This document shows positions 12,184 through 23,310 of a DNA stretch of 64,000 nt, piece after piece (position 1 is the stretch's first letter; each line of letters starts with the position of its first letter). Position numbers and translations under genes: made by a program. The notes below the pieces were generated by a model, which searched no databases, was not told the origin of the DNA, and saw only the letters and a program-made list of their open reading frames with translations. This stretch comes from Ursus arctos (Eukaryota; Chordata; Mammalia; Carnivora; Ursidae): contig NW_026623078.1 of the NCBI RefSeq assembly GCF_023065955.2, positions 7,016,199 to 7,080,198 of the forward strand. The letters run 5' to 3'.

Positions 12184-12560
12184 CTTGTTGCATGTGAAGT
12201 CCTTGTTTCTATAGATTGTCTCTGTAAATTTCTGTTCTATATCAATCCTGGGGTCTTTCTCCTTTTACAGAGCCCCCTTTAACATTTCTTGCAGGGCTGG
12301 CTTGGTGGTCACATATTCTTTCTCCTTGTGTCTCCATCCATTCTGAATGACAGCCTTGCTGGATAAAGTATCCTTGGCTGCATGTTCTTCTCATTTAGTA
12401 GGCTTGAATATGTCTTGCCAGCCCTTTCTGTCTTGCCAGGTCTCTGTGGAATGATCTGACATTATTCTGATGCTCCTCCTTCTGTACATAAGAAATCTCT
12501 TCCCCCTTGCCACTTTCAAGATTGTTTCCTTGGATCTAAGATTTGCAAATTGTACTGCTA

Positions 12561-12742
12561 TATATCTATATCTATATCTAGATCTAGATCTAGATATAGA
12601 TATAGATATAGATATCTATATATCTATATCTATATCTATCTATCTATATCTATATATCTATATCTATATCTATATCTATCTATATCTATATATCTATATC
12701 TATATCTATCTATATCTATATCTATATCTATATCTATATATT
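12561..12742. repeat. (TATCTA)n microsatellite with a palindromic core
   Basis: An imperfect TATCTA/TATATC array within L1 ORF1 sequence. The left part passes through GATCTA units into the complementary GATATA phase, making a 50-bp perfect palindrome at 12561-12610. Open frames here (Tyr/Leu/Ile/Asp repeats) are translation of the array, not genes. Confidence 0.95.
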
Positions 12743-12854
12743 GGTCTAGTCTCATTGATCTTGGGAGGGGTCCTCTCTGCCTCTTGGACACTAATACTTT
12801 CTTCCTTTCCCAGATTAGGGAAGATCTCAACTATGATTTACTCAAATACATCTT

Positions 12855-13118
12855 CTAGACCTCTCTCTTTCTCCACCCCCTGGGGAGCCCAATAATTCTG
12901 ATATTGGAACTCTTCATTGAGTCACTAATCTTGTTCAGTTTGATTCCTTGGATTTTAATTTGTTTTCCCCATGCCACCTCATTTTTCTTCTTTTCTATCA
13001 TCTTACCCTCTAACTCATTAATTTGTTCTTCTGCCTTGTTTGCCCTGGCAGTCAGAGCATCCAGTTTAGACTGCATTTCATTCATAGCATTTTTAAGCTT
13101 GGCCTGATTAGATCTCAT
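12855..13118 (-). pseudogene. L1 ORF1 fragment (coiled coil to start of RRM)
   Basis: The 87-residue frame has an ORF1-type coiled coil (NEMQSKLDALTARANKAEEQINELEGK) followed by [11 protein letters not shown], the start of the RNA-recognition domain. It is frameshifted out just after. In intact L1 this is the trimeric RNA chaperone. Confidence 0.85.
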
Positions 13119-14149
13119 TTCTGCCCTTAAGGATTCTACATTGCCATTAATATCTTTCTCAAGCCTAGGTATTGCCTTGATAACTTACTCTGAAATCTAT
13201 TTCTGACATCTTGGTTATATCCATATCCATTAGTTCTTTGGCAGAGGTTACAGTCTCTGATTCTTTCCTTTCTTGGGGGTTCTTCCTCTTAGTCATTCTG
13301 TTCAGGGGTCATTGAGGGAATGTACAGAGTCCAAATTATTGACCAGGACCCAAGCAAGATGCACCTGTTTTATAGGGTTCTTAGGGTTGTGGGCCTCTTG
13401 TTCTTCCAGCCTGTCTTCTGGGGGAAGAGCCTGCTGTACTGTTACTCAGGCAATCCTATTTGGGCAGAGTTGCCCTGCCCCCTGTGGGGAGAGGGTGGGC
13501 TCAGTGAAAACCGGTTTTGGGGGGACTTTTATTCTCTGGTGGCTTTCTTTGGCAGCTTTCCGCATTTCTTCCATGAGTCAGAGCAGAAGTGACCATATCC
13601 AAACCTCTGTCTCAGAGCAGAGAGATTGCAGTCTGTTCTTCACTGAGCTCTCCAGGCCACACTGTCTCTGTTTCTGTCTGTGCTGCTAATACCCCGCAAT
13701 GTCCTGGGTTGTGGGCCCCACAGCAGCTCTCCCAGCCCTCACTCCCAGGGCTGGGCACGTCTCTGCCCTTTGTGCTTCTAAAACCACCAGCCATCCCTGG
13801 TTCACAGGCATGCCTGTATAGATCCAGGTTGCAGTCTGGGGCACTGCCCTAAAGTTCTTTCCCTACCACTACAAGTGAATCTGTACCCAGTCCCCAGAGT
13901 GGGATGCTTTTGCCTTCCTGGTGCAAGTTCATGGAGTCCCCTTCCCCCTTCCGTTTATCTTCCAGTATCTGCCTGCAGAATCACGGCTCCCCATTTCATA
14001 CCTCGAGACCAACTGCTGGAGATATTCTGCTTGTGGAGATCTAGATATATCTTCTTACATCTCAGGCTGATTTCATGGGTGTTCAGAAGGGTCTGGTAGA
14101 TACCCAGCTCAATCCAGGGAACTGGTTTAAATAGGGTCCCCTACTCTGC

Positions 14150-14285
14150 CATTTTTTCCCTTCTGTTTCTCTCTTTCTCTGTCTTCCTCATCTTTCTGTT
14201 CTTTCCTTCCTTCCTCCCTCCTTTCCTCTTCCCTAAGGTCCTCTTTTTCTTCATTTCCTTTTCTCCTTTCTTCAAAAACACATCT
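14150..14285 (+). repeat. Pyrimidine-rich tract
   Basis: About 130 bp of nearly pure C/T (TTCCTTCCTTCCTCCCTCC type) on the plus strand immediately beyond the L1 5' end. Low-complexity DNA; it could be part of the tail of the adjacent older repeat. Confidence 0.75.
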
Positions 14286-14289
14286 CATC

Positions 14290-14690
14290 AGAGAAAGACA
14301 AATAGGTGATTTCATTTATATGTGGAATCTAAAAAAGGCAAACTTGTAGCAACAGACAGTAGAATGGTGGTTACAGAGGAAGGAGGTAGGGGAATTGGGA
14401 GATGTTGTGAAGGGGTACCAACTTGCAACTAGAAGATGAATAGGTTTTAAGGATCTAATGCATAGAATGGTGATTATAGTCAATAGTTCAAAACTGCTAA
14501 GAGAGTATATCTTAAATGTTTTCACCATTAAAAAGAAATGATAATTTCATGATATGATAGAAGTGTTAGCCAAAGTTATGGAGGTATCATGTTGCAATAA
14601 ATAAATACCAAATTAACATGTTTTACAACTTAAACTTACACATTGTTTTATGTCAATTACATCTCAATTTGGAAATAAAAAAAGAGAGAT
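14290..14690 (+). mobile_element. Older L1 3' UTR fragment
   Basis: GAGAAAGACAAATAGGTGAT, then TTTCATTTATATGTGGAATC and TTTATGTCAATTACATCTCAAT ending in an A-rich run, is the familiar 3' end of an older mammalian L1. Sense on the plus strand. Confidence 0.8.
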
Positions 14691-14941
14691 TTAGCAAGCA
14701 TTTTTCTTCACTGGGCACTGTGCCAGATCCTCCAGATATAAAGACCACCAAATAATGGGACAGCCCTATTAGTGAGAAGAAAATTGCAATAGGTATAGTG
14801 AGTATTATGCTGATTAAAGATAAACTGTGCTATGAGAATTCATATGAGGAACAATTAATAAAACCATACAAAGAAAAGATCAGAGACAACATCCAAGAAG
14901 ATAAGACTCTCAATCTGAGTACTAAAAGTAAGAAGTGGGTC

Positions 14942-15151
14942 GGGGAGCCTGGGTAGCGCAGTCATTAAGCATCTGCCTTTGTCTCAGGGCATGATCCCTG
15001 CATTCTGGGATCGAGCCTTGCATCAGGCTCTTCCACTGGGAGCCTGCTTCTTCCTCTCCCACTCCCCCTGCTTGTGTTCCCTCTCTCACTGGCTGTATCT
15101 CTGTCAAATAAATAAATTAATAAAATCTTTAAAAAAATAAATAAAATAAAG
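14942..15151 (+). mobile_element. CAN-SINE with target-site duplication
   Basis: GGGGAGCCTGGGTAGCGCAG head and a long AAATAAATAAATTAATAAAATC tail. It is flanked by GTAAGAAGTGGGTC at 14928-14941 and 15152-15165, identical over 14 bp. Confidence 0.95.
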
Positions 15152-15165
15152 GTAAGAAGTGGGTC

Positions 15166-16070
15166 AATAACTCTAGCAAAGGAAGCAACATCTTCAGAGA
15201 TCTAGAGATATGAGGAAACCGCAATGAGTTCAAAGGCTCATACAATGGGATAGGACTGGCACCATAAGTGGGCACTGAGAGCAAGACTTGGTCTCAGAAC
15301 AAGCTTAGTCTTTAGAACTGGACCCAAGGTTTAGAGTGATACTATAGCACAGTGAATAATGTGGGGACACCTAGGTATTACCCTAGATTTCCTTATCTCC
15401 CCCACACCCTTATCCCTTCAAGTTCCCATGATGATATGTGTATCAGACTGGGACAAGATGGAACTTGCAGATGAGAAACCATATACCTGAAGAAAGAAGT
15501 GGAAGAGACTGATGGGGACAGGAAAGAGATATTCACTTGAGAGGAAGCAGACTGTACTGTGAGTGTTTCCATTATGGATTTCACTATTTTCTCTAAGTAA
15601 AACAATCTCACCAGTTGCCTTGTTTGTTTATGGGATAATTACAAAAACTTCTTGGAAAAATAAAGAGCATAAGGACAATAAATCAATAACTAGCAAGTCA
15701 ATAAATAAAAAATAGGTAACTTCGATAAGCTTATTCATTAAGGAAAAACAGCTGAAATGTAATTTAATAAAATAAACCTAAATAAAATGTGGTGTTTAGC
15801 TAATCATAATGTATCAGCATTGGCTCAGTAGTTCTGAGAACTATACCATAAAATGTAAGATGTTAACAAAAGGGCAAATAGTGTAAACTATTTCTGTACT
15901 ATCTTTGCAATGTTTCTCTAAATTTTAGACTGTCCTAAATTTTTTTAAATATTTAAATTAAAATGATGGCTCTGAATTATGATGTTAACCAGAATATTTT
16001 TAAGACACTTAAAATGTGTTTTGAGGATACATATATCACCTAACATGAAGTTCTTGGATCAAGGCTGGTT
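15166..16070. other. Non-coding DNA, no recognised element
   Basis: AT-rich intergenic sequence, especially 15640-15800. No OR motif or named repeat could be read. Confidence 0.5.
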
Positions 16071-16071
16071 T

Positions 16072-16172
16072 GTTTTTTTTAATTTAAATTCAATTAGTCA
16101 ACATATAGTACATCATTAGATTTTAATGTAATGTTCAATAATTCATTAGTTGCATATAACATCCATTGCTGG
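16072..16172 (-). mobile_element. Diverged L1 3' end fragment
   Basis: TTCAATTAGTCAACATATAG, TACATCATTAG and TTCATTAGTTGCATATAACA match the L1 3' end in antisense. About 100 bp, older than the copies with TTAGTCACCATACAG. Confidence 0.75.
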
Positions 16173-17360
16173 TTTCAATATGAATGGAGGAGTTCCTAAG
16201 GATTTTATTGTCATATGGCAGGGGTCTGGAGTCAAAAGCTCTAATTCATCTTTCTGTCCTGTGTTTCTCTAGGATCAAACAATTGTATAGCCTTCTAGCA
16301 GCTTTTATTTTCCTTTTAACATAACACTTAATGATAATGGTAATATAAGCAGTCAATACTTTCTGAGCTCCAACCTTATGTAAAAATGCTTATTAGAGCT
16401 TTACAAGTATTATTTTGTATAGTTTTCTTGAGAAACTTATGAGGTGTATTCTATTACTGTCCTCACTGTATACTCAAAGGAGCATCAAGAGGTTAAGTTG
16501 CTTGTACCATGGTGAGTAGTGAGCTGGGCATGATGAAGCTGTCTGACTCCACAGTCCATATTTTTGCCCTACTCTCTCCTCTCTGCTCTACTCTTCCCAA
16601 TTACCTGAGCTTACATATTGTCTTAGAACATTCTTCACCTTCCTCTGGTGTTTATTTGAAGACTTTAGATATGTAGGTGATCCGTTGATGCTTGGTGAAA
16701 CACCCAAAGGCAAGATGTCTACCACACTTCCTGGCACATAAAGGGACTCAGCAGACAATTGTTAAATTAATGAATGGTTAATAAATTAATAATGAATTAA
16801 TGACTTAATGGATGAATGAATATTAATAGATCAAAAAATCACTAGGAGTTGTTTATTAGAAGAACATCTCCCAGGAACTATTTTCTATAAATTAAAAGCA
16901 AATGTTTTGGTGACATGCTGACATCTCTCCAATAATAAATGCTTATTTCTAGGGCTCTTAAAGGGAGAAATTTGGCAAGATGTAGTTGGATTTTCTTACC
17001 ACATGGGCCCATTCACAATGTGTACTTTGGAGCTAGGTAATAAATGTGCAATCTTACTTTCCATGTATTCTGGAAATATTAAGTCAGTTGTCCTGCCATG
17101 ATTTCATGAACCAGAATTCTCTTTGCCTCCTTTCAGTTAATTCAGTACCCCCCAAAAGACCACATGAGCTGGAAAGAAGGGGCACACCTACCCTAAATAT
17201 CTGTGGGACCCAGAGCAAGATTATAAATGGAGCCTGTATAACATATGTCTAAATCAATATAAATAAACATAACAAATTTGAATAAATTTAAATGTTCATA
17301 CTCAGAGGACAATGTTCTCATGCTCTCATAATTACTACAAGACCAGTTTCAAATTTAAAA
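16173..17360. other. Non-coding DNA with MIR and L2 relics
   Basis: About 16430-16570 carries AGAGGTTAAGTTGCTTGTAC, then GAGCTGGGCATGATGAAGCTG and CTGACTCCACAGTCC, the order of an antisense MIR. About 16700-16830 carries CTTCCTGGCACATAAAGGGA and AATGGATGAATGAA, an L2-like 3' end. The rest is unassigned. Confidence 0.5.
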
Positions 17361-17361
17361 T

Positions 17362-17512
17362 TTTAGGCTCCTTGACTAGGTGTAGGATGTAAGTGATGAA
17401 TCACTGAATTCTATTCCTGAAAACAATATTGTACTGTATGCTAAAGAACTAGAATTTAAATTAAAACTTAATAAATAAAATAAAATAAAATATAAAATAA
17501 AATCCTCAGACT
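17362..17512 (+). mobile_element. L1 3' end fragment
   Basis: GTGATGAATCACTGAATTCT, then ATTGTACTGTATGCTAAAGAACT and an (AATAAAATA)n tail; a short 5'-truncated L1, sense on plus. Confidence 0.8.
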
Positions 17513-18735
17513 CCTTCAATTTCTACACCAGACATGGCAGTGCAGAAAGAGCAAGCTTTGGCCCTCAGTCTCCAGCCCACCTCTTCTCTTGGTTCTAAAT
17601 CCCAATACAGGTGGTCTCTCATGTACGAATATGGACTCTGCCACCCAGACTTCCAGGCTCTGACCCCTCAGTTTACACACAGTGCTCTCAGACTAAAAGT
17701 TCCCATACCAGTGTAGGGGTTGCCCTCAGGAGGATAGAACCAAAGGAGAGACTCGGGCAGGCCCCAGAAGTGGGCTCAAGACATTTGAGTAGGGAACTCT
17801 GGAGATGACAGCAGTCATGTACAGACTGAAAATTCTTAACAGCTTATTAATAAAGAGAATTTTAATATAGATAATTAAGCAAGTATTGGAGGACTGAAAA
17901 TGTCAATTGGAATATACACAACTCTTCCTTTTCTGAATAAAATGCTACCAATCCAGATATCAACAGGACAATTCAAATGATATCCCAAGCCTCTAAATTT
18001 TGCTGTGAAGGAGGAACATTGGGAAAAGGGACCTTGCAGCCTACAGATACATAAAGAAAGCTGGAGGTTCATGTCCCTGCAATGTGCCTGGATGACTGCA
18101 CAGTACTACTTAAATCTTGTCAATTCACACACTACTCTCTGGCGGACAGTGTCCTCCTGTCTGCTCTTCTGGATATTCACTGTAGGCAAAGGACCTCTGT
18201 GGAAATGTTGGGCAGTGAAAGAGGCGAATGTGATCCATTCCAGGGATGGCAAGGAAAGTGTGATCCTCACAGGGGTGCTACTCCACCCTCACTCATCTTA
18301 GTAAGAAAGCATCCAAGCTCTTACATGACCACAGGTATTGCAATTTACCTAGAAAATCTTAATATTTGGTGGAGTTCCAGATATTTTTTCCTGAGTTATG
18401 TTTTTCAGCTAAGTAATTTAAAAAGCCTCTTCACTGCAACTGATTTGGAAATAAGTGAGCAAATATAAAAATATTGCTAAAAGCCCATTGTTGTGTTTTT
18501 ATTTAGTGAACAGAATTAATACCTTTCCATAGACACAAAAAGTTGCAAAGATCTTTATGTCAGAAATAGATAACCTTAAATATAAATGTTTCTGGGCATG
18601 CTTTTAGTGATCTCCTAGTTCTGGAGATCCTCGGTAGATAAAGAAGAAAATATGCAATTAATCCATCTAATTGGGGTAAAGACTTTCTGAAAAGAAAAAT
18701 ATTAGCTTAAACTTATCTAAAATTCCTAGCTTTCT
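17513..18735. other. Non-coding DNA, no recognised element
   Basis: Relatively GC-balanced stretch with a few 60-130 codon frames. None shows a known domain and they overlap in several frames, so I do not call a gene. It could be an old LTR or DNA-transposon relic. Confidence 0.4.
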
Positions 18736-18739
18736 TGCT

Positions 18740-19095
18740 TGATCATACTTTTTCTGAGTGAACTTGTGAAAGTCATTTAAGAAGTCTGAGTTTACGGCAC
18801 ATGGGTGACTCAGTTGGTTGACCATCAGACTCTTGATTTGGGCTCAGGTCATGATCTCAGGGTCCTGAGGTTGAACCCTGCATTGGCTCCACCCTAGGAA
18901 GGGAGTCTGCTTGAGATTCTCTCTCTTGTTTTCCCTCTGCCCCTCCCCCCACTTGCCCTCTCTCAGCTCTCTAAAATAAATAAATCTTAAAAAAAAAGAA
19001 AAGAAATAAACCTGAGTTCATTTGTAAAAGTGAAGTTGAATAAGATTACCCACTTCTCAAAGTATCTTTGAGACTTGGAAATAATAACTACTCTA
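18740..19095 (+). repeat. MIR relic split by a CAN-SINE
   Basis: TGTGAAAGTCATTTAAGAAG to 18793 and then CCTGAGTTCATTTGTAAAAG, GAATAAGATTACCCACTTCTC from 19010 reads as one MIR-like element (gtcacttaa, cctcagtttcatctgtaaaatg, ataata). A CAN-SINE occupies the gap. Confidence 0.55.
18794..19008 (+). mobile_element. CAN-SINE (older type)
   Basis: GGCACATGGGTGACTCAGTTGG head, with ACTCTTGATTTGGGCTCAGG and a TAAATAAATCTTAAAAAAAAA tail. It belongs to the 'cttgatttcagctcagg' older subfamily. Inserted within a MIR-like relic. Confidence 0.9.
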
Positions 19096-19874
19096 AACCA
19101 CAGATCATTTTTTTTCTTTTTTCTGTTATAGGTCAGAGCTCTTAAATATTATGACCAGTAGAAGAACCAGCTTATAGCCCCCCTGTAACTCCACTTAGAG
19201 AAACTCAAGGGGAGTGGGATGCCTCTTCTAGAGAAGCCTCCAGGGCAGGACACTGGGAGCTTCTATCCCAGGCTTTCTTGTCTTCACATGTAAACTTCAC
19301 TAAGAGCACTGTTTGCTTACATGAATTGAATTCAAGTGCATTTATAAAATTTGGCACAATATATAACACAGCCCTAGGTGAACATTAATATGTAGGACGG
19401 TTAGTTTTGTTTTCAGGCTTTCTTAGAGATGGGACAAAAGGGATTCACATTGCTTCAGAAGGGACCCTGATGGACATTAGAAGAAACCTCCTGACCTAGG
19501 AGTTGTTACACCCAGCGCAGCAGGACAAAAAAAGAGACAGGCTACCTTCTTTCATTTGAAGAGAATTTAAAAGTGAAATGAAGTAAATAAATGAAGAGTA
19601 GTTATAGACAAAGGATAGAAGAGTTGATCTTTCAAGGTGTCCTCTTGAACCTACTACTCAATTTCTGGGCCAATAAACACTCCTGACTTCCCTGCTTAAT
19701 ACTGAACATCCAGCAAAGCCACTATACCTCGATAGCAATCAACAGCAATGCATCCTAATTTTGATGCCAGCTTTTATGCCAAAGTCATCACATTGGTTTC
19801 ATGCATATACGCATGTACAGGATGAGTTAAGATTGTCCCAAGAAAGTTATGCTTTCTAATTCACCTCTTCCTGT
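19096..19874. other. Non-coding DNA downstream of the OR4Q-like fragment
   Basis: No repeat or gene recognised. It lies 3' of the minus-strand OR fragment and may include its former 3' UTR. Confidence 0.45.
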
Positions 19875-20636
19875 TCATCCTTTAATATGGCAGAAGGATG
19901 CCACATGCTTTTTTCTCAGCTTCTTCATGGCTGTCTTCATTTCAGCATTTCTGAGTGTGTAGATGAGAGGATTCAACATGGGTGTGACCACTGTGTAAAA
20001 GATGGAGAGCACCTTATCCACGGAGAAGCTGCAGAAAGGCGTCAGATAGATGAATACACACGGCACAAAGATCAGGCTGACCACAGTTAGGTGGGAGGCA
20101 CAGGTGGAGAGTGCCTTGCTCTGGCCCTGGCAGAAGCACGTTCTCAGGGTGATCAGGATGATGGCATAAGAGAATAGCAAGACCATGAAACAGACGAGAG
20201 ATAGCAGACCACTGTTTGAGACCATCAGCACCTCTACTACATAGGTGTCCATGCACGCTAGCTTGATGACCTGTGGGACATCACAGTAGAAGTTGTCCAG
20301 TTCATTGGGGCCACAGAAGGGCAGCTGGATCACCAGTGTGACCTGTGTGAGAGAGTGGATGAAGCCCCCACACCAACAGGCCAAAGCCAACTGAAAGCAC
20401 AGCTGGCGGTTCATGACTGTCAGGTACTGCAAAGGACTACAGATGGCAACATACCTATCATAGGCCATGACTGTCAGCAGAAACATCTCACTGGCTCCCA
20501 GAAAGTGCAAGAAGTAGATCTGGGCCAAGCACCCTGAAAAAGAGATGATCTTGCCTTGCTGTAGAAAATCTCCTAACATCTTGGGCACAGTAACACAGCT
20601 CAGGCATAGGTCAATGAAGGACAGATGGCCACCCAA
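19875..20636 (-). pseudogene. OR4Q3-like olfactory receptor, 5'-truncated
   Basis: An uninterrupted 253-codon minus-strand frame begins in TM2 (GGHLSFIDLCLSCVTVPKML) and runs to the normal C-terminus. Class II OR landmarks are intact: MAYDRYVAIC at the end of TM3, LPFCGPNELDNFYCD in ECL2, SKALSTCASHLTVVSL before TM6 and PMLNPLIYTLRN in TM7. Missing are the N-terminus, TM1 and ICL1, about 60 residues. Upstream of the first codon the sequence changes at once to A-rich L1-like DNA, and the frame's first codon is TTG, not ATG. The wording is very close to human OR4Q3 as I remember it. An odorant-receptor GPCR lacking TM1 should not fold, so I call it a pseudogene of recent date; an exon further upstream on the minus strand was not found. 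Confidence 0.88.
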
Positions 20637-20740
20637 ATTTTTTTTTTATTTATAGTTGGCTTTGAATTTAACAACATATAGTTGGCTATTGGATTTAAAT
20701 AAACTACTTTGAATTTAAATAAAAAATTTTTAACTGACTT
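20637..20740 (+). mobile_element. L1 3' end-like fragment at the OR break
   Basis: ATATAGTTGGCTATTGGATTTAAATAAA and a second GAATTTAAATAAAAAATTTTT are L1 3' tail-like. The fragment abuts the truncated OR frame at 20636, so insertion or an insertion-associated deletion probably removed TM1. Confidence 0.55.
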
Positions 20741-20774
20741 CAGTCCCTCAAAGTGTGGCAATATTTCTTTTTTT

Positions 20775-20946
20775 GTTTATTTTTTAAGATTATTTATTTA
20801 TTTGAGAGAGAGAGAGAAGAGAGGGAGAGGGAGAAGCAGACTCCCTGCTGAGGAGAGAGCCTGATGCAGGACTGGATTCCAGGACCCTGGTATCATGACC
20901 TGTACTGAAGGCAGACACTTAACTGACTGAGCCACCCAGGAAGCCC
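20775..20946 (-). mobile_element. CAN-SINE
   Basis: Antisense copy: TTTTTAAGATTATTTATTTA tail to GAGCCACCCAGGAAGCCC head. Target-site duplication TATTTCTTTTTTT at 20762-20774 and 20947-20959. Confidence 0.92.
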
Positions 20947-20959
20947 TATTTCTTTTTTT

Positions 20960-21012
20960 CTCTTTTTTTCAAGATTTATTTATTTGCAAGAGAGAGAAGG
21001 AGAGAAAGGTTG
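20960..21012 (-). mobile_element. CAN-SINE tail fragment
   Basis: CAAGATTTATTTATTTGCAAGAGAGAG is the antisense 3' part of a CAN-SINE; only about 50 bp is present. Confidence 0.7.
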
Positions 21013-21690
21013 TACTTTTGATGTCGTGGTCCCACCACATATGTGACCTCCTCTTCACCTGCCTATAGAGTCATTTCCCCAGGTACATTTAATTCTACAA
21101 TCTGATAAATGATAGAAGAAACCACCTCATTCACTAGAATCATTTGGAAAAGAAAAACAAAGCAAAGAAGACAGGAAACCATTTGCTGTCAGATGTACAG
21201 CCCTACTTAAGCTCTGATACAATGGAAATTTTCTAAGCTTCTTTGGATATACCAAGGATTGTGAATTTTCATATGGAGATGGCATTCCAGTGTTCTTTTC
21301 AATGATCTAAGATGTTTAATTAGCCGAGATCAAGTTCTTATGTAAAAGAACATAGGACATACAGAACATGCTAGTATAGTCAAGACATTGTAAAAACACT
21401 TTATGAACAAATGCATCACAGAACAAAACAGATTATTACATTATTATCATAAGCACTTATTTCATGAGAAGGAACTAGAACTTGATATCAGATTTCTACC
21501 TTCCCTAGTTTATTGCATAATACCTATAGTTTACTGAATACATTATATCCAAGATCATATACATTTCTTATTTTAATGTATAGGCTGGCCTTTAACACAT
21601 ACTGTGGTCTTTGTCTTCTTCAAATTCCTAATTAAGCTCTCCACTTCAAGTATTGCTATACATCATTGATTCTCAACTAGGAGTATATAT
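21013..21690. other. Non-coding DNA, no recognised element
   Basis: Searched for the missing TM1 region of the adjacent OR fragment on the minus strand; none seen. No named repeat. Confidence 0.5.
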
Positions 21691-21702
21691 CAAAATCAAT
21701 AG

Positions 21703-21901
21703 GGAGCAGCTGGGTAGCTCAGTGGTTAAGCATCTGCCTTCAGCTCAGGTCATGATCCCAGGGTCCTGGGATCAAGCCCTGCATTGGGCTCCCTGCTACA
21801 CTGGAAGCCTCTTCTTCCTCTCCCACTCCCCCTGCTTGTGTTCCCTCTCTCACTGGCTGTCTCTCTCTCTCTGTCAAATAAATAAATAAAGTCTTTTTAA
21901 A
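21703..21901 (+). mobile_element. CAN-SINE with target-site duplication
   Basis: GGAGCAGCTGGGTAGCTCAG head, AAATAAATAAATAAAGTC tail. Flanked by AAAATCAATAG at 21692-21702 and 21902-21912. Confidence 0.94.
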
Positions 21902-22689
21902 AAAATCAATAGGACTGTTTTACAAATTATAGTTGCCCTGAACCTTGTACCTGGAGATTCTAATTCAGAAGATGAATGATGGGTCTTAAGCATGTCAATT
22001 TTCTAAAAAATTCTTAATGCATGAGTTTTGGATTTTCTTCCTTGTAGGCATTATGGCCATACTCAGGATAATCCAGGACCAGATACATTCACAAGTGAAT
22101 TCTACCAGACATTAATAAGAAATATTAATACCCATTCTCCTCAAACTATTCCAAAAAAGTAGTAGAAGAAGTCAACCTTTCAAATATATTCTACAAGGTC
22201 ACCATTAGCCTAATACCAAAACTAGACAAAGACATTACAAAAAAACCAGAAAACTATGGGCCAATATCTCTGATGAACAAAGATGCAAAAATCATCAACA
22301 AACTATTAACAAACCACATACAACTGATCAAAAACCTCTTCACTACAATCGGGTGAGATTTATTCCCAGGATGCAAGATGGTTCAATATTCACAAATCGA
22401 TCATCATACACCACATTAACAAAACAAAGGTTAAAAATCATATGATAATCTCAATAGATGCAGAACAAGCATTTGACAAGATTCAACATCCATTCATGAT
22501 AAAAACTATCAACAAAATAGAAATAACATACCTCAACATAATAAAGACCATACATGGAAAATCCACAGCTAACATCATGCTCAATGGTGAAAAACTGAGA
22601 GCTTTCCCTCTAAGGTCAGGAACAAGACAAGGATGTCCACTCTCACCCTTTTTATTCAACAAAGTACTCTAAGGCCTAGCCACAACAAT

Positions 22690-22745
22690 CAGATGAAAGA
22701 AAGAGAAAGAGAGAGAAGAAAGGGAGGGAGGGAGGAGAGAGAGAA

Positions 22746-22795
<50 letters not shown>

Positions 22796-22866
22796 AAAGG
22801 GAAGAAAGAAAAGGGAAGAAAGAGAGAGAGGAAAGGAGGGAGGGAGGGAAGAGAGAGAGAGAGGGC
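22690..22866 (+). repeat. GA-rich (GAAA/GGGA)n microsatellite
   Basis: About 175 bp of almost pure purine: GAGAGAA, GGGAGG, then GAAAGAAAGAAA, then GGGAAGAAA and GAGAGA blocks. It interrupts L1 ORF2; Lys/Glu/Arg-rich frames across it are artefacts. Mirror-symmetric purine tracts can adopt triplex DNA. Confidence 0.93.
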
Positions 22867-23287
22867 ATCCATATTAATAAAGAAGTTAAATTGTCACTAT
22901 TTGCAGATGGCATGATACTATAGATAGAAAATCCTAAAGACTCCACCAAAAAAAACCTACTAGAAATAAACAAATTCAACAAAGTAGGAGAATACAGAAT
23001 TAATACTCAGAAATTGATAGCCTTTCTATACACTAACAGTGAAGTCACAGAAAGACAATTTTTTAAAAAATCACACCATTTATAATTGTATGAAAAATAA
23101 TGAAATACCTCAGAATAAACTTAACCAAAGAGGTGAAAGACCTGTACTCTGAAAACTATAAAACACTGATTAAAGAAATTCAAGACAACACAAGTGGAAA
23201 GATATTCCATGCTTATGGATTGGAAGAATTAACATTATCAAAATAGCCATACTACCCAAAACAATCTACAGATTCAATGCAATCCCT

Positions 23288-23310
23288 AGGGTTAGGGTTA
23301 GGGTTAGGTT
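23288..23310 (+). repeat. Interstitial telomeric repeat (TTAGGG)3
   Basis: AGGGTTAGGGTTAGGGTTAGG lies exactly at the internal L1 deletion junction. It is not part of the L1 consensus seen in the other copies in this window. Confidence 0.93.

Larger units (their letters stand above)
7193..14148 (-). mobile_element. Near full-length, interrupted carnivore L1
   Basis: The element runs on the minus strand. The 5' UTR covers about 13270-14148, ending in the plus-strand CTGCCATTTT. ORF1 pieces cover 12370-13260, the ORF2 endonuclease about 11440-12183, and reverse transcriptase to the C-terminus runs to about 7600, with the 3' UTR end at 7193. The catalytic FADD motif of reverse transcriptase reads FTDD here. 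Many stops and frameshifts make it dead. It is interrupted by an older repeat (9520-10270), a 100-bp L1 (11322-11421) and a microsatellite (12561-12742). No poly-A tail or clear target-site duplication is visible; a CT run abuts the 3' end. Confidence 0.9.

Noticed and set aside
12470..12895. Open frames of Tyr/Leu/Asp/Ile repeats
   Set aside because: Translation of the TATCTA microsatellite inside an L1; frames exist on both strands.
17534..18468. Several 60-130 codon frames
   Set aside because: They overlap in multiple frames and show no family motif or splice signals; treated as unassigned DNA.
21013..21690. Search for the missing N-terminal part of the OR4Q3-like receptor
   Set aside because: No NVTEF-, GN- or PMYxFL-like minus-strand sequence found here.
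22633..22982. Arg/Lys/Glu and Ser/Phe/Leu repeat frames
   Set aside because: Both strands of the GA-rich microsatellite in L1.
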